A stretch of DNA of 64,000 bases from Sthenelais limicola (Eukaryota; Annelida; Polychaeta; Phyllodocida; Sigalionidae). The notes under the pieces were generated by a model. It made no database searches. It was not told where the DNA came from and saw only the letters and a program-made list of their open reading frames with translations. The translations under genes and the position numbers were made by a program. Shown piece after piece: positions 44,301-52,410 of this stretch (position 1 is its first letter; the number at the start of each line of letters is the position of its first letter). The DNA lies in assembly GCA_942159475.1 (NCBI GenBank), contig OW804100.1, positions 4,982,627 to 5,046,626 of the forward strand. Direction: 5' to 3'.

Positions 44301-44607
44301 TTGAAACATACTCTTCATTATTTATTAGATATTTACTGAATTTCCATACTCCGGGTCCTCTTGCATCTTCATATGATTTCATAACGAAAGAGATCAGGTT
44401 ATGATCGGAATGTTCACATATAGAGTTATCCACACTTCTCACATCATTTCTTAACATAGAACTGATTATACAGTAGTCTAAACGCGAGCTTTGGCCGCGT
44501 CTCTCCCAAGTCGACATATTAGAACCTATAGGAGACATCTCCCTTATAATGTCACACAAGTCGAAATCATTTATAATTTTTATCATTTCTTTCAGCCCTA
44601 CAAATTT
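41347..44607 (-). CDS. LINE ORF2, 3' part: endonuclease end, reverse transcriptase, C-terminal zinc knuckle
   Basis: Nicks target DNA and copies LINE RNA. This piece starts with the C-terminal end of the endonuclease: WERRGQSSRLDYCIIS and the SDH motif (about residues 68-70 of the fragment). RT motifs follow: NKAPGPDGLPAEF (302-314), SWRPITLLNTDYK (363-375), SLDFRKAYDSVSW (431-443), KRGVKQGDPISS (488-499) and catalytic FADD (533-536). Near the C-terminus, CKFCDAVDDLFHFFIDC forms a CCHC-like knuckle. The nominal start at 44610 is an artefact of the insertion; the true ORF2 start is at 47381. About 1085 codons remain open to the stop at 41347. Confidence 0.92.
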   Translation of the reverse strand, partial: KFVGLKEMIKIINDFDLCDIIREMSPIGSNMSTWERRGQSSRLDYCIISSMLRNDVRSVDNSICEHSDHNLISFVMKSYEDARGPGVWKFSKYLINNEEYVSMLNEKITECSMVEGFSCAKMKWDYVKFVIRMETIRYTKKLSREKRKNEVIFRERLQILFQKGVRNLDESREIENIQDELRAVQYVKAQGAMARSRAQWLIEGEKPTAYFLNLEKRNYKKKVISQLEVDGVIITKPDDILRKKKCFYEDLYNEKARPNLEHNPFTAVYDGPIFDSLNSELLCNGFTREEIKKTLDSFACNKAPGPDGLPAEFYKCFWNILEPIFIEVVNECYSQHELSQDMYRGIITLIPKKDCNLNLIGSWRPITLLNTDYKIISKLLCNRLKNCIDSVINEDQYGFIKNRFIGCAVRRLEDVTRYLDKNKKKGLFVSLDFRKAYDSVSWEFLYQCLRDLKVGDVFLNWVKCLLSNSKACVINNGHISESFKVKRGVKQGDPISSLLFIIVVERLAAKIRSDPECSGIVFGGEENKIVQFADDMTIMADNEKSLARMIQIINDFSNISGLTLNVGKTRGFNIGEMVLTQPVCQNIKWTNCMKILGIHLVYPYNKQLQNTINFESAFEKAKIVVKHWSKRDISMKGRITIANVLIIPLFMYVASLIVIDETKICEIQKLVSEFIWRNGKHRVANHYLCREIEDGGLKLHDVRAKITTSKLKWVQRLLNESSCKWPALVREYLGTNIRETLSYRQSVNADFSEFYTEIFKVWNRFYSTQQPMSKKSVLCEKIWHNRWIRLEEGIGNVQLWKKRKVYKLEDIINHNRVKNKNEIKCDFNIKINFLEEMSLQKKVPVKWLDIITDGEVLNYHDELLCQIGASEIDILTSPSKVLYDEIKKCLYSSEDRNVDWYKKFLVKDIDISNIDFRMWYRIPFKCTRDVRLQSFQYYIVNKLIVCNSHLKDMNIIPANLCKFCDAVDDLFHFFIDCEKTCRFWHNLKNWARNNPWLDEEISNDINAIFMMFGIPSVEEKYRTWNYILIYARFYIYKTKLFNTNNICFFEFLRELKWKLRTMYDCSFRNMSHKKEWSVWVKLYNSL
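44602..44607. repeat. Target-site duplication, left copy
   Basis: AAATTT directly abutting the left end of the inserted transposon. In the LINE frame it encodes Lys-Phe. Confidence 0.9.
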
Positions 44608-44623
44608 CACAGTGCAAACACCT

Positions 44624-44649
44624 ACCTGCGTAACTGCAGTTACGCAGGT
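44624..44649. repeat. 26-bp perfect palindrome in the transposon's left end
   Basis: ACCTGCGTAACTG and its exact complement meet without a spacer. It is two head-to-head copies of the subterminal motif. Confidence 0.92.
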
Positions 44650-45892
44650 ACAAAATGGCGATGGGCCATTTTGAAACTTTTTCTATTTCAGTGAATCCTT
44701 GCAATATAAGACTGTTACTAAAAACTCTGAATCGGCAGATCTCTTCCTTTAGGGATTGTTAAGAGTTGTGTTTGGTTCAATTATGTACCAACATTTGTAT
44801 TCTCTTGTAAATCTAAGAACAAAATATTGCCAAGTACCTCCGTAACTTAAATCTGCTACCTCCGTAACTTCAACGGACTTTTAGACAAGTACCACCGTAA
44901 CTGGCGTGGAAATGTACCTAGGTAACTCATTTTGTATTTTCCACCCAGTTTTTGAATGTGTATTTGTGGAAAATGTGTATTCGTATGGATTCTGTGGGAA
45001 GTTGGAATGTGGGATGTGGGAATCATGAGATTTGTTCTGGGTATTAAGCTAATGATGTTAAATGTAAGTGCAAACAAAAGTTGATCATATTTGAAAAGTT
45101 TTCTTAGAAGTTAGCAGATGTATTCGTTGGAATGTTTTATTTTAGCCAAAATAACAATTCTCATCATATGGACGAAAATTTAAGCCAATCTGAAAATTAA
45201 AAAAATGCATTTATATAAGAGCAAATAAGTTCAGTATGAGTCCGTTCCGTTTTTCGGCAACCCAAACTGGGGGGCAATTAAAACTGGTGCCATATATGAC
45301 CAGAGCGCCGGCTGCTCCAGTCACTCCAGGCGACGGTCCTAAACCACAGACATGCACATGCTCCGTGAGGCTCTCTATGAGGGACTAGACAGGCAAAATA
45401 CCTAATTTGAATAACTGATGGGATCTATTATTCTGAGTGTGATATATAACTTCTGGGAGTGGCTTAATACTTCTTAAGAGGATGAAATTATCTTTTGTAT
45501 TTTACACATTTATAAACAGTACTTGAAATGTACTTGTGTCTGTTATTCTGCATCCTTGCAAAGGCCCTGCATGTATAGTGAAACTTCAGTAGCCCCAGTC
45601 ACTATTACTCTACCCTCTTGTGGTATGTTTTATGATGTTGCTGACAGATACACGGCGATCAAGCGCGACCAAGTTGGGCATGGGACATGCAGATGCTATC
45701 TATACACAACGGAACGGACTCTCACTGAGTTCGTTAATATGGAATATCAAAATCCATACAAAAGTAATTGGTTATTTTTTCTCACTTTTATGTGTATTCA
45801 TATGGAACGGTAAAGGACATTACAATTATTACATGAAGTAAAACACTGTTGAAAAAATAAAGCGGTATCTATTATTATGTGGCATATTCCAA

Positions 45893-46062
45893 AGAGTGAG
45901 TGAGTGAGATTGGTTGCTTTACCAACACATTTAATATGGTTATATCAAGAGCGGGAGAGCTGAAAGGGAGGCAGTTTATGATCATACCCAGGAAATAGAG
46001 ATAGAGAAGAAGGGAGAGAGACAGAGAAAAGAGACAGAAAGGCAGTTTATGGTCCATACATA
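45893..46062 (-). repeat. REP-E copy nested in the transposon
   Basis: TTTAATATGGTTATATCAAG block followed by GAAATAGAGATAGAGAAG body. It sits inside the 2264-bp transposon that sits inside the LINE. Confidence 0.83.
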
Positions 46063-46871
46063 CTATTTGTACATTTATATGACCAAAATTGTCAACGTTA
46101 TGAAGAAAACGTGAAAAACATCAAAATCGCACTAAAATTTCTGGAATGGACCATGTATGCTGAATGAGTCTACCGCACCCAGGCCGCCGTGAACGGCACA
46201 ACTACTCACACTATCTAGACGTCGTAGGTACCAATGAATTCAGTGCGACAAGAACTTTTTAATGATGTATTATTTTGTCCATATCAAATTATTTTTCGCC
46301 TAAAATCTGAGGCTTTTACGTGTTTTAAGGAAATCCACACCCATTTACTTTAGGAAGCCTTTAAGAAACCCAGTTACGGAGGTACGCAAAAGTTACGTAG
46401 GTACCCGGGACATGTTTAGCGAGGATCGGTAATACAGGAGATAATGGGCATATCGGCCACGAATACAGGCAGAATACAGCCTTATTACTTATAAAACATG
46501 TTCACCTGTAGGTTTTATAGCCCTATAAATGCATAAAAGCTATATCAACACTCAAATATAGTCAGAAGACATTGAAGTTACGTAGGTCGGAAAATTGAGT
46601 TACTTAGGTACCTCGTGTTTATATCGATCAAAGTTACGTGGGTACTCCCGGATTTCTTTTAAGGCAGATAACACAAAAACGTCACCTTAATCATAGATTA
46701 CCAATGGTCCCCAGTATCTAGCATGTTCATAGCAACTTACACAACACATGACACTCTAGAATAACACCTTTAAACGGTCAAAATCAGTCACTCTCTAACA
46801 CGATGGAAAGTCCCCTGCCGCCATGTTTGTAGCTGTGAAATGGGAGTTACGTAGGTTGCGTTTGCACAGTG

Positions 46872-46877
46872 AAATTT
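46872..46877. repeat. Target-site duplication, right copy
   Basis: AAATTT abutting the right end GCACAGTG of the transposon; same codon register as the left copy. Confidence 0.9.
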
Positions 46878-47381
46878 GGCGTGTTGATTATTCTCAAGGT
46901 TTAAAAACTCATCTTCTGGCATTATGTTCAGATTAAAATCACCCATTAGAACGATTGATCTATCTACCTTGGAATCTAGAATACCTCTAAGAGAGTTACA
47001 CATGGTCAACTGATCACTATACATGTCTTTAGTTGGAAAATACAGGGAAAAGATGGAGTACTCCCTTTGCTCAATTGTAACATCAATATATGCAATTCTG
47101 CCGATGCTATCACCCCCTTTACATGAGATATCAATATCGAGATCTTTTGATATAAGCAGAGCTACGCCTCTTGCGTTGCTTTTACCATGTATGAAATGAG
47201 ACTTCCCCTGCCATTGATTGGCCCAAATTTTGACACTACTAAAAACACTATGTGTCTCCTGCAGAGCGAAAATAGAGTTTCTTTTTTTATTTAAGAATCT
47301 AAAGAGAGCCTTTCTTTTCTTAATACTGGCGGCACCATTAACATTCAAAGAATAAAAGTTTATGTTATTGTTACCCTCCAT
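46872..47381 (-). CDS. LINE ORF2, 5' part: APE-like endonuclease
   Basis: N-terminal part of the nuclease that cuts the genomic target. The start MEGNNNINFYSLNVNG has the LNVNG motif (catalytic Asn). Then come LQETHS (Glu, about residues 40-45), ARGVALLISKDL, and VLMGDFNLNI (about residues 144-153, Asp and Asn). It continues to AAATTT, where the transposon interrupts it; an artefactual tail of about 30 codons reads into the insert to 46788. The initiation codon lies 49 bases downstream of the ORF1 stop. Confidence 0.92.
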
Positions 47382-47430
47382 TGTTATAGGTTAACAGGTC
47401 TTAAATTAACACAACATTACAACACATTTC

Positions 47431-48864
47431 TTAAGCGGCGTCTTGCAAGACCTCCATTTTGTCTTCCTCAATCTGGGTGTGGTCCTGGTCAGGGGCTTGG
47501 GCTTGTTCAGCTTCGGCGGCTTTTTCTCTGAGCCTATTCCTGACGGTCATCCAAGAACGACCGAGGAGATTACCATCTTTCTGCCACTTTTCTTGTATGA
47601 GGACGTCGCCGTCATGTAGACCGATGCCTATTCCCCAAATAGACTTGACGGGTGAGGCTTCACCAATGGTCTTGTTATCTGTGGATAGCAGATAGGATGC
47701 GATGTGGTCATTGTTCTTTACTTTCCTTCTTAGGCCTCTCAACAAGATCTCCTCTCTCGACTCCTCCCATTTGTCCCATATGTCGTCTGATACATATGCC
47801 CCCAGGGCAAACTTACATCTGACGGGGTCTTCCAGGGTCATAATCATCTCCGCCTTTTGGACGTCATCGTCCATCATAGCCTTGGCATAAGCGAGGTACT
47901 GCTCCATGCAGTTGTACCATTTCTTGTCTACCTTGAAGTTGGCCATGTAATGGTTGGAGAGAGGACATTCTTTCGTAAAAAATACGAAGGTCGTGTCGTT
48001 CTCTCTTTTGGCAAGGAAACCAGGAGTGAACCTTTTGGGCAACATTTCGAGTTGGTTGAACATGAACCGTCTATTGTCCAGGATTACGTCCCCATTTGCA
48101 TTGATCACGTTCTCATAGCGAAGGGATGCTCTGGCGGCGGCCACGCAGGGCCTAGCCCTTGCGATCCTCTTCCTAATGACCTCCGGGAGGTCTTTGCGGA
48201 GCCAGTATTTTCTTTTTCCTTCCTCGTTTACCTCATGCTGTAGGTTACTCCTCTTATTCCAAACAGTGCGAACATCCTTTAGACATTCAAAGGTGACGAT
48301 GATAGGGGCGTACTTGCCTCTGCCTAATCTCCTGGCCTCATATTGAATCGCCTTCGAGACACCCATGTATCTCTCAAAGACAAAAGCTGCCATATTTTTA
48401 CACACTAGGTCGTCTTCTACTTCCCCCTCCTTTTCCGCACCGTCGAGCACTAGGTTCAGTTCAAGATCTTTTATTTTCTCCTTGATCAGTTCCTCTTCGT
48501 TTTTGACAGAGGTCGCTTCTGCTACCACTAACCTGTGATCATTTTTCCTGACCATATTCATTCTGATCACTTCAAGCTCCTCTCCTTGTTTAATCAGGGC
48601 TTCTTCCATTTCATCGGTTCTTTGGTCCCGAGTAAAGTTCTCACCTTCGATTAAGTCTAACCTTTCGTCATGCTTGACCAGCTTTTTGGTATTCGCCTCC
48701 GATGTACCAGCAATTTGGGTTTTAATCTCCTGAAACATTTTCATGACGTCCTCGTTAGAGACCCCGGCCATATTGACGGCTTGCTTTTTATGCACCACTT
48801 CAGCCGTATCGGATTCCTCCCTTTTCCTTTTATCTGAGCTTAAAAGGTTTGCCGTAGACATCAA
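47431..48864 (-). CDS. LINE ORF1 protein with coiled coil, RRM-like and C-terminal domains, and a NADAR domain
   Basis: 477 residues. Region 35-130 is highly charged and probably coiled coil (trimerisation in L1-type ORF1p). Residues about 133-205 look like the L1 RRM-like domain (YEARRLGRGKYAPIIVTF, then DVRTVWNKR). About 206-275 matches the L1 C-terminal nucleic-acid-binding domain (YWLRKDLPEVIRKRIARARP, then AARASLRYENVI). Residues about 295-447 are unexpected and match the NADAR/YbiA (DUF1768) family: PLSNHYMANF, NCMEQYLAYAKAM with Glu321, LEDPVRCKFALGAYV, WDKWEESREEILLRGLRRK, TIGEASPVKSIWGIGIG and NLLGRSWMTVRNRLRE. NADAR proteins cleave N-glycosidic or ADP-ribose bonds, including ADP-ribosyl-guanine. 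The frame is continuous with ORF1, directly upstream of ORF2, so this is a real fusion and not a neighbour gene. Confidence 0.9.
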   Translation of the reverse strand: MMSTANLLSSDKRKREESDTAEVVHKKQAVNMAGVSNEDVMKMFQEIKTQIAGTSEANTKKLVKHDERLDLIEGENFTRDQRTDEMEEALIKQGEELEVIRMNMVRKNDHRLVVAEATSVKNEEELIKEKIKDLELNLVLDGAEKEGEVEDDLVCKNMAAFVFERYMGVSKAIQYEARRLGRGKYAPIIVTFECLKDVRTVWNKRSNLQHEVNEEGKRKYWLRKDLPEVIRKRIARARPCVAAARASLRYENVINANGDVILDNRRFMFNQLEMLPKRFTPGFLAKRENDTTFVFFTKECPLSNHYMANFKVDKKWYNCMEQYLAYAKAMMDDDVQKAEMIMTLEDPVRCKFALGAYVSDDIWDKWEESREEILLRGLRRKVKNNDHIASYLLSTDNKTIGEASPVKSIWGIGIGLHDGDVLIQEKWQKDGNLLGRSWMTVRNRLREKAAEAEQAQAPDQDHTQIEEDKMEVLQDAA

Positions 48865-49070
48865 GTTTCACTGACTTATCTGTATTATCGAACAAGAGCT
48901 TGAAAAAAGGCCGGATGTTTACTTTTGACAGTCTCTTCCGGTCACTACCAGTTGCGCATGCACAGGGCGTGCGACGGAAACTGGGTCGGTGTGACCTGAA
49001 TAATATACTTCCGTTTCTGGGCTTTCCCGCTTCTGACAAGTGTTTTTGAAAAGTCACTAATAAAGTATTT

Positions 49071-49665
49071 ACCGTCAGGGTCTAACGTTGTGGATTTACC
49101 AGATTTGTCTTGGTCAGCCGAACAGTTCTAACAGAGTTGTTTTCGGTATCCTATAGAGATTACTATCCAGACCATGTGCGTTAAGACGGAAGTGTACTAG
49201 TGCGCATGTCCGGCGGCTATTTCAAATGTCAAACATATAACTTATCAATAAAACTCACATCCAAGTTAACAAGCATCCACAGGATCATAAAAACAGTCTT
49301 TAGGTCCTTGTTCAACCCTTTGCTAGGTTATTTGTCCTCCCGATGCATGTATAGCACGGTCTGGCCTGGTTTTAACATCCACCGTGGAGGGACCCAGGAG
49401 GCCAAGATGGCTACCGTGTAGTCACCCACGAGACACGTGCAGTCACAGAAAACGTAAAGATCCAGCAAACTATCGTCCGTGTACAGGGAATTCCACTCCC
49501 AGAGAGTTCTATGATGCTTTATAAAGCTTTCTGCCCACAAAATTGGTGGCGGTCGGGATGCAAATCTGAAAAAAAAGGGGACGTAGAGGCGCGGGCCTGT
49601 CGGAACACCTTTTCACGTTTGCTACCAAAGAATGTTTGATTCCATTCTTTCTGATCGTAGAACAT
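49071..49665. other. LINE 5' flank, nothing further recognised
   Basis: May include part of the LINE 5' untranslated region. ORFs under 75 codons only. Confidence 0.4.
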
Positions 49666-49755
49666 GTTTTTTTTTGTTTTTTTTTTTGAAACATTTTTAT
49701 TCAATATATCAACAAAACACTTCTCTCCGGGCTGATAACACATACGATTACATCA
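49666..49755 (-). repeat. Retroposed fragment with poly(A) tail
   Basis: Minus strand reads CCGGAGAGAAGTGTTTTG, then TTGAATAAA, then a 25-base A-rich tail at 49666-49690. The upstream part resembles the fragment at 40838-40925. Confidence 0.6.
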
Positions 49756-50102
49756 GACCCCCTTATCGTTCCTTGGAATGGACATTATTTAAATGCAAAG
49801 AAACAGAGAATAGAACATGTTAATATAGGGCTTATAATACGGCACATTTAAGATGGCCAAGGCCCTTTGAATTGCATGTATATATATATCAATATCATAT
49901 CTCTCTAGAAATTCATCATTTAACTTAAGGTTTTACTGAGAAAAGCTCGCTCTGGGCGCTTCATGTAAGGAACTTGAAATTGAGGAAGGATCCTGGGCGT
50001 CCGCTGTGCGTCCGCTAATACACTGGTGCTGTATGCCACTTCCATAATTAGAGGAAGCGAAAACTTCCGCTTTTCAAGGGCTTCTTAATCCAGGTCACGC
50101 TT
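49756..50102. other. nothing recognised
   Basis: No ORF or repeat of note. Confidence 0.4.
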
Positions 50103-50256
50103 CTCGATAATCGGTTTCCTGGCCTAGAACTTGGCATTGTAATGGGAATATAATGACATTTTGCGATCTTAATCGAATTATAATGGCACTTTGCGGTTTG
50201 AGGCGAGAGGCTTTCCCTTTGTTTGAAGGGAATCTCTCAACTTTGAGCCTAGACTG
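50103..50256 (-). repeat. REP-B copy, one end lost
   Basis: Starts inside the family at CGATAATCGGTTTCCTGG and ends GAGCCTAGACTG. Confidence 0.82.
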
Positions 50257-50290
50257 CTCAGAGGCACCCGCTAGTGATTAAAGGCCCTTG

Positions 50291-50382
50291 TCCACTAAGC
50301 CGATTCTCATGCGATTTTTTGCAGCAGAGGACTCTTTTCCACTAAATTATGTGAGAATCGCATGAGAATCGGCTTAGTGGAC
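50291..50382. repeat. Hairpin with perfect 25-bp arms
   Basis: TCCACTAAGCCGATTCTCAT at 50291 onward is the exact complement of 50358-50382; loop of 42 bases. Confidence 0.88.
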
Positions 50383-50613
50383 TTGGCTAACAGCGGATTC
50401 CTGACACGGATACAACGCGTCTAGTATAATTATAATAATGTATAATTGACTTGTTTTGGACAAATGTAATTCTCACGTTTTAGTGAGTGGGTAATCCGCC
50501 CGCTCCATATCCATGTTATGCTTACCTGTGTTAATACCACTTATTCCCTTTTATTCCGTTTAAATATCAACATGAATGATTCAGCTGTACCGTGAAAGTA
50601 CCAGGCACCACAG

Positions 50614-50839
50614 GGGCCACATTTTCAAAAAACAATTGTACAATTGGCAGCTCAACTTCTCCTAAACTAGGCTGAAAAATGAAGAATACCAGGTATATCT
50701 GAGTATATTTGGTATCGCATTGATTTAAAGTATCAGTTCTGTTATGTTAAACTGCATTTTGAAGCTCATTTTTGTCTTAAATGTGGGTTATTTAAGAGGA
50801 TTGGTGAAGGCGAATTGTACATTTCTGAAAATCTGACCC
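50614..50839 (-). repeat. REP-A copy, subtype C
   Basis: Left end mutated (GGGCCACATTTTCAAAA); right end GAAAATCTGACCC. Confidence 0.83.
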
Positions 50840-51047
50840 ATGCAGGACCCATGCAGGAAGCTAATGGTAGCAAGATTCCACTTAAACTGGTGTTTTATAC
50901 CTGATGTTATGTGTGTGTGCTGGTTTACTAACATCTAATGTTGGATGTTGCTTCAGGGAACACGAGTATATAAGAACACGTGCTGCTGATGGAGTAATGC
51001 TTTATTAATGATAGCAGCTGGTGGCACATCCTAGCAGCTCTTATATG

Positions 51048-51282
51048 GCTCAGATTTGTCAGAAAATGTATAATTGATCTTCATCAATCTTCTCTAATAA
51101 CCCAAATTTCAGACGAAATTAAAGTTCAAAATACAGTTCAACCTAAACAAACAGATTGCTAGAATCATTGCAATACTGAATATACTCGAATTTACCTAGT
51201 ATTGTCCAAATTGCACCCTAATTTAGCAGAATTTACTAAATGTGTACAGCTGCCAATTGTACATTTTCTGAAAATCTGACCC
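51048..51282 (+). repeat. REP-A copy, subtype A
   Basis: Left end GGCTCAGATTTGTCAG; right end AAAATCTGACCC. Confidence 0.86.
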
Positions 51283-51476
51283 ATATGTATACATGGGTTC
51301 AGGGAAGTCGGAAGAACATTTCACCTTAATATTAGTCAAACGTTTACTCTAAGTCTAAGGAACAACCAATCATAACGTTTGATTCCACCTTAATTATTCC
51401 TATTAAAAGGACCCAAGTGTCCATTACAGGTATACAGCACTTCTGTTAGTTCTCTCTTTACGTTCACAGTCTAGGC

Positions 51477-51666
51477 CCAAAGTTGAGAGAGTCCCTTCAA
51501 ACGAAGGTAAAGCCTCTCACCTCAAACCGCAAAGTGCCATTATAATTCCATTAGAACGCAAAATGTCATTATTTTCCTATCAAAACGCCATTAAAAGGCC
51601 AGAAAACCGTTTAGCCAAGTAGGCTGACGAGCCATTCCTATCTGATCTGAGGGTTTGGGCCTAGAG
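51477..51666 (+). repeat. REP-B copy
   Basis: CAGTCTAGGCCCAAAG start, GGGCCTAGAG end; a few bases deleted around AAAACGCC. Confidence 0.85.
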
Positions 51667-51676
51667 CAAGTCTTTA

Positions 51677-51960
51677 AAAATGATATTTCATCATTTTGTT
51701 ATGCTAGGTTTCTTTAAACCGAGTTTTATAATACAAGCTGACACTTTCATCGAAACGTTAAACTATTTAATGCATTATATGATATTTTCTAAAATAATCC
51801 TCCAAGGTCGGTAAAAATGATGTTTTTTATGCTTAGTTTCTTTGAACTGAGTTTTATAATACAGGCTGACACCTTGTCAAAACGTTTAGCTATTTAAAAA
51901 ATATTTAATGCATCATATGATATTTTCTAAAATAATCCTCCAAGGTCGATAAAAAATGAT
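51677..51960. repeat. Imperfect 140-bp direct duplication
   Basis: Two units sharing GAGTTTTATAATACA, GCTGACAC and AAATAATCCTCCAAGGTCG. Confidence 0.85.
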
Positions 51961-52138
51961 GTTTAAAATAAACTCCACCAATGTATAAACACTGGGTATG
52001 ACACGGTAGAGCAGGATTACATTGTGATTCCCGGGTTTGGGGATTCACCGACCAGCTTACCGGATCATCCCATAGTTTCAAGCCTCGCCAAACACAGCCC
52101 GTCATGTCGCCCGGTAAGGCGACCAGGCCAATGTCAAT

Positions 52139-52180
52139 AAATCTGACTCAGTTTGTCCCTTGTACACACACACTGCTCTT
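52139..52180 (+). repeat. Flank repeat upstream of a REP-A copy
   Basis: Contains CTGACTCAGTTTGTCCCTTG; nearly the same 38 bases follow the REP-A copy at 52401-52438, including the REP-A terminal CTGAC. Confidence 0.8.
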
Positions 52181-52410
52181 GGGTTAGATGTTCAGAAAAT
52201 GTACAATTGGCAGTTGTACACATTTAGTAAATTCTGCTAAATTAGGCTGCAATTTGGTCAATTTTAAAAAAATCGTGTATATTTGACATTGCATTGATTC
52301 TAGCAATCTGTTTGGTTTGACTTTTTTTTTTAACTTTATTTTCGTCTGAAATGTGGGTTATTAGAGAAGATTGGTGAAGGCCAATTGTACATTTTCTGAA
52401 CATCTGACCC
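52181..52410 (-). repeat. REP-A copy, subtype A
   Basis: Ends GGGTTAGATGTTCAG and GAACATCTGACCC. Confidence 0.85.

Larger units (their letters stand above)
44608..46871. mobile_element. 2264-bp non-autonomous inverted-repeat DNA transposon inserted in LINE ORF2
   Basis: Left end CACAGTGCAAAC and right end GTTTGCACAGTG are inverted repeats with one mismatch. AAATTT flanks both sides exactly. Clusters of a subterminal motif, AGTTACGTAGGTAC, lie at both ends in mirrored orientation: left at 44624-44649, 44834-44848, 44856-44870, 44889-44902, 44914-44927; right at 46372-46385, 46391-46404, 46576-46588, 46599-46612, 46632-46645, 46845-46856. Such clusters are typical transposase-binding sites of hAT and CACTA elements. 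The longest internal ORF is under 100 codons, so there is no transposase. A 6-bp duplication would fit a hAT6-like or other less common superfamily. Confidence 0.9.
41035..49070 (-). mobile_element. Tx1/L1-type LINE with ORF1 and ORF2, interrupted
   Basis: Minus-strand non-LTR retrotransposon. ORF1 (48864-47431) and ORF2 (47381-41347) are separated by 49 bases. ORF2 encodes an APE-like endonuclease, RT and a C-terminal Cys/His motif, and is broken only by the 2264-bp transposon at 44608-46871. The RT wording (NKAPGPDGLPAEF, LLNTDYKIISKLL) fits the Tx1 clade of the L1 group. The ends are estimated: the 3' tail is probably the short TTTCATT tandem at 40996-41034 and the 5' end lies shortly above 48864. 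No other stop or frameshift is seen, so the copy is young. Confidence 0.9.

Noticed and set aside
44608..44614. CACAGTG at the transposon end equals the V(D)J recombination signal heptamer, suggesting a RAG/Transib-type element
   Set aside because: The target duplication is 6 bp and unambiguous, not the 5 bp of Transib/ProtoRAG. No nonamer at 12 or 23 spacing was seen and the other end reads CACTGTG.
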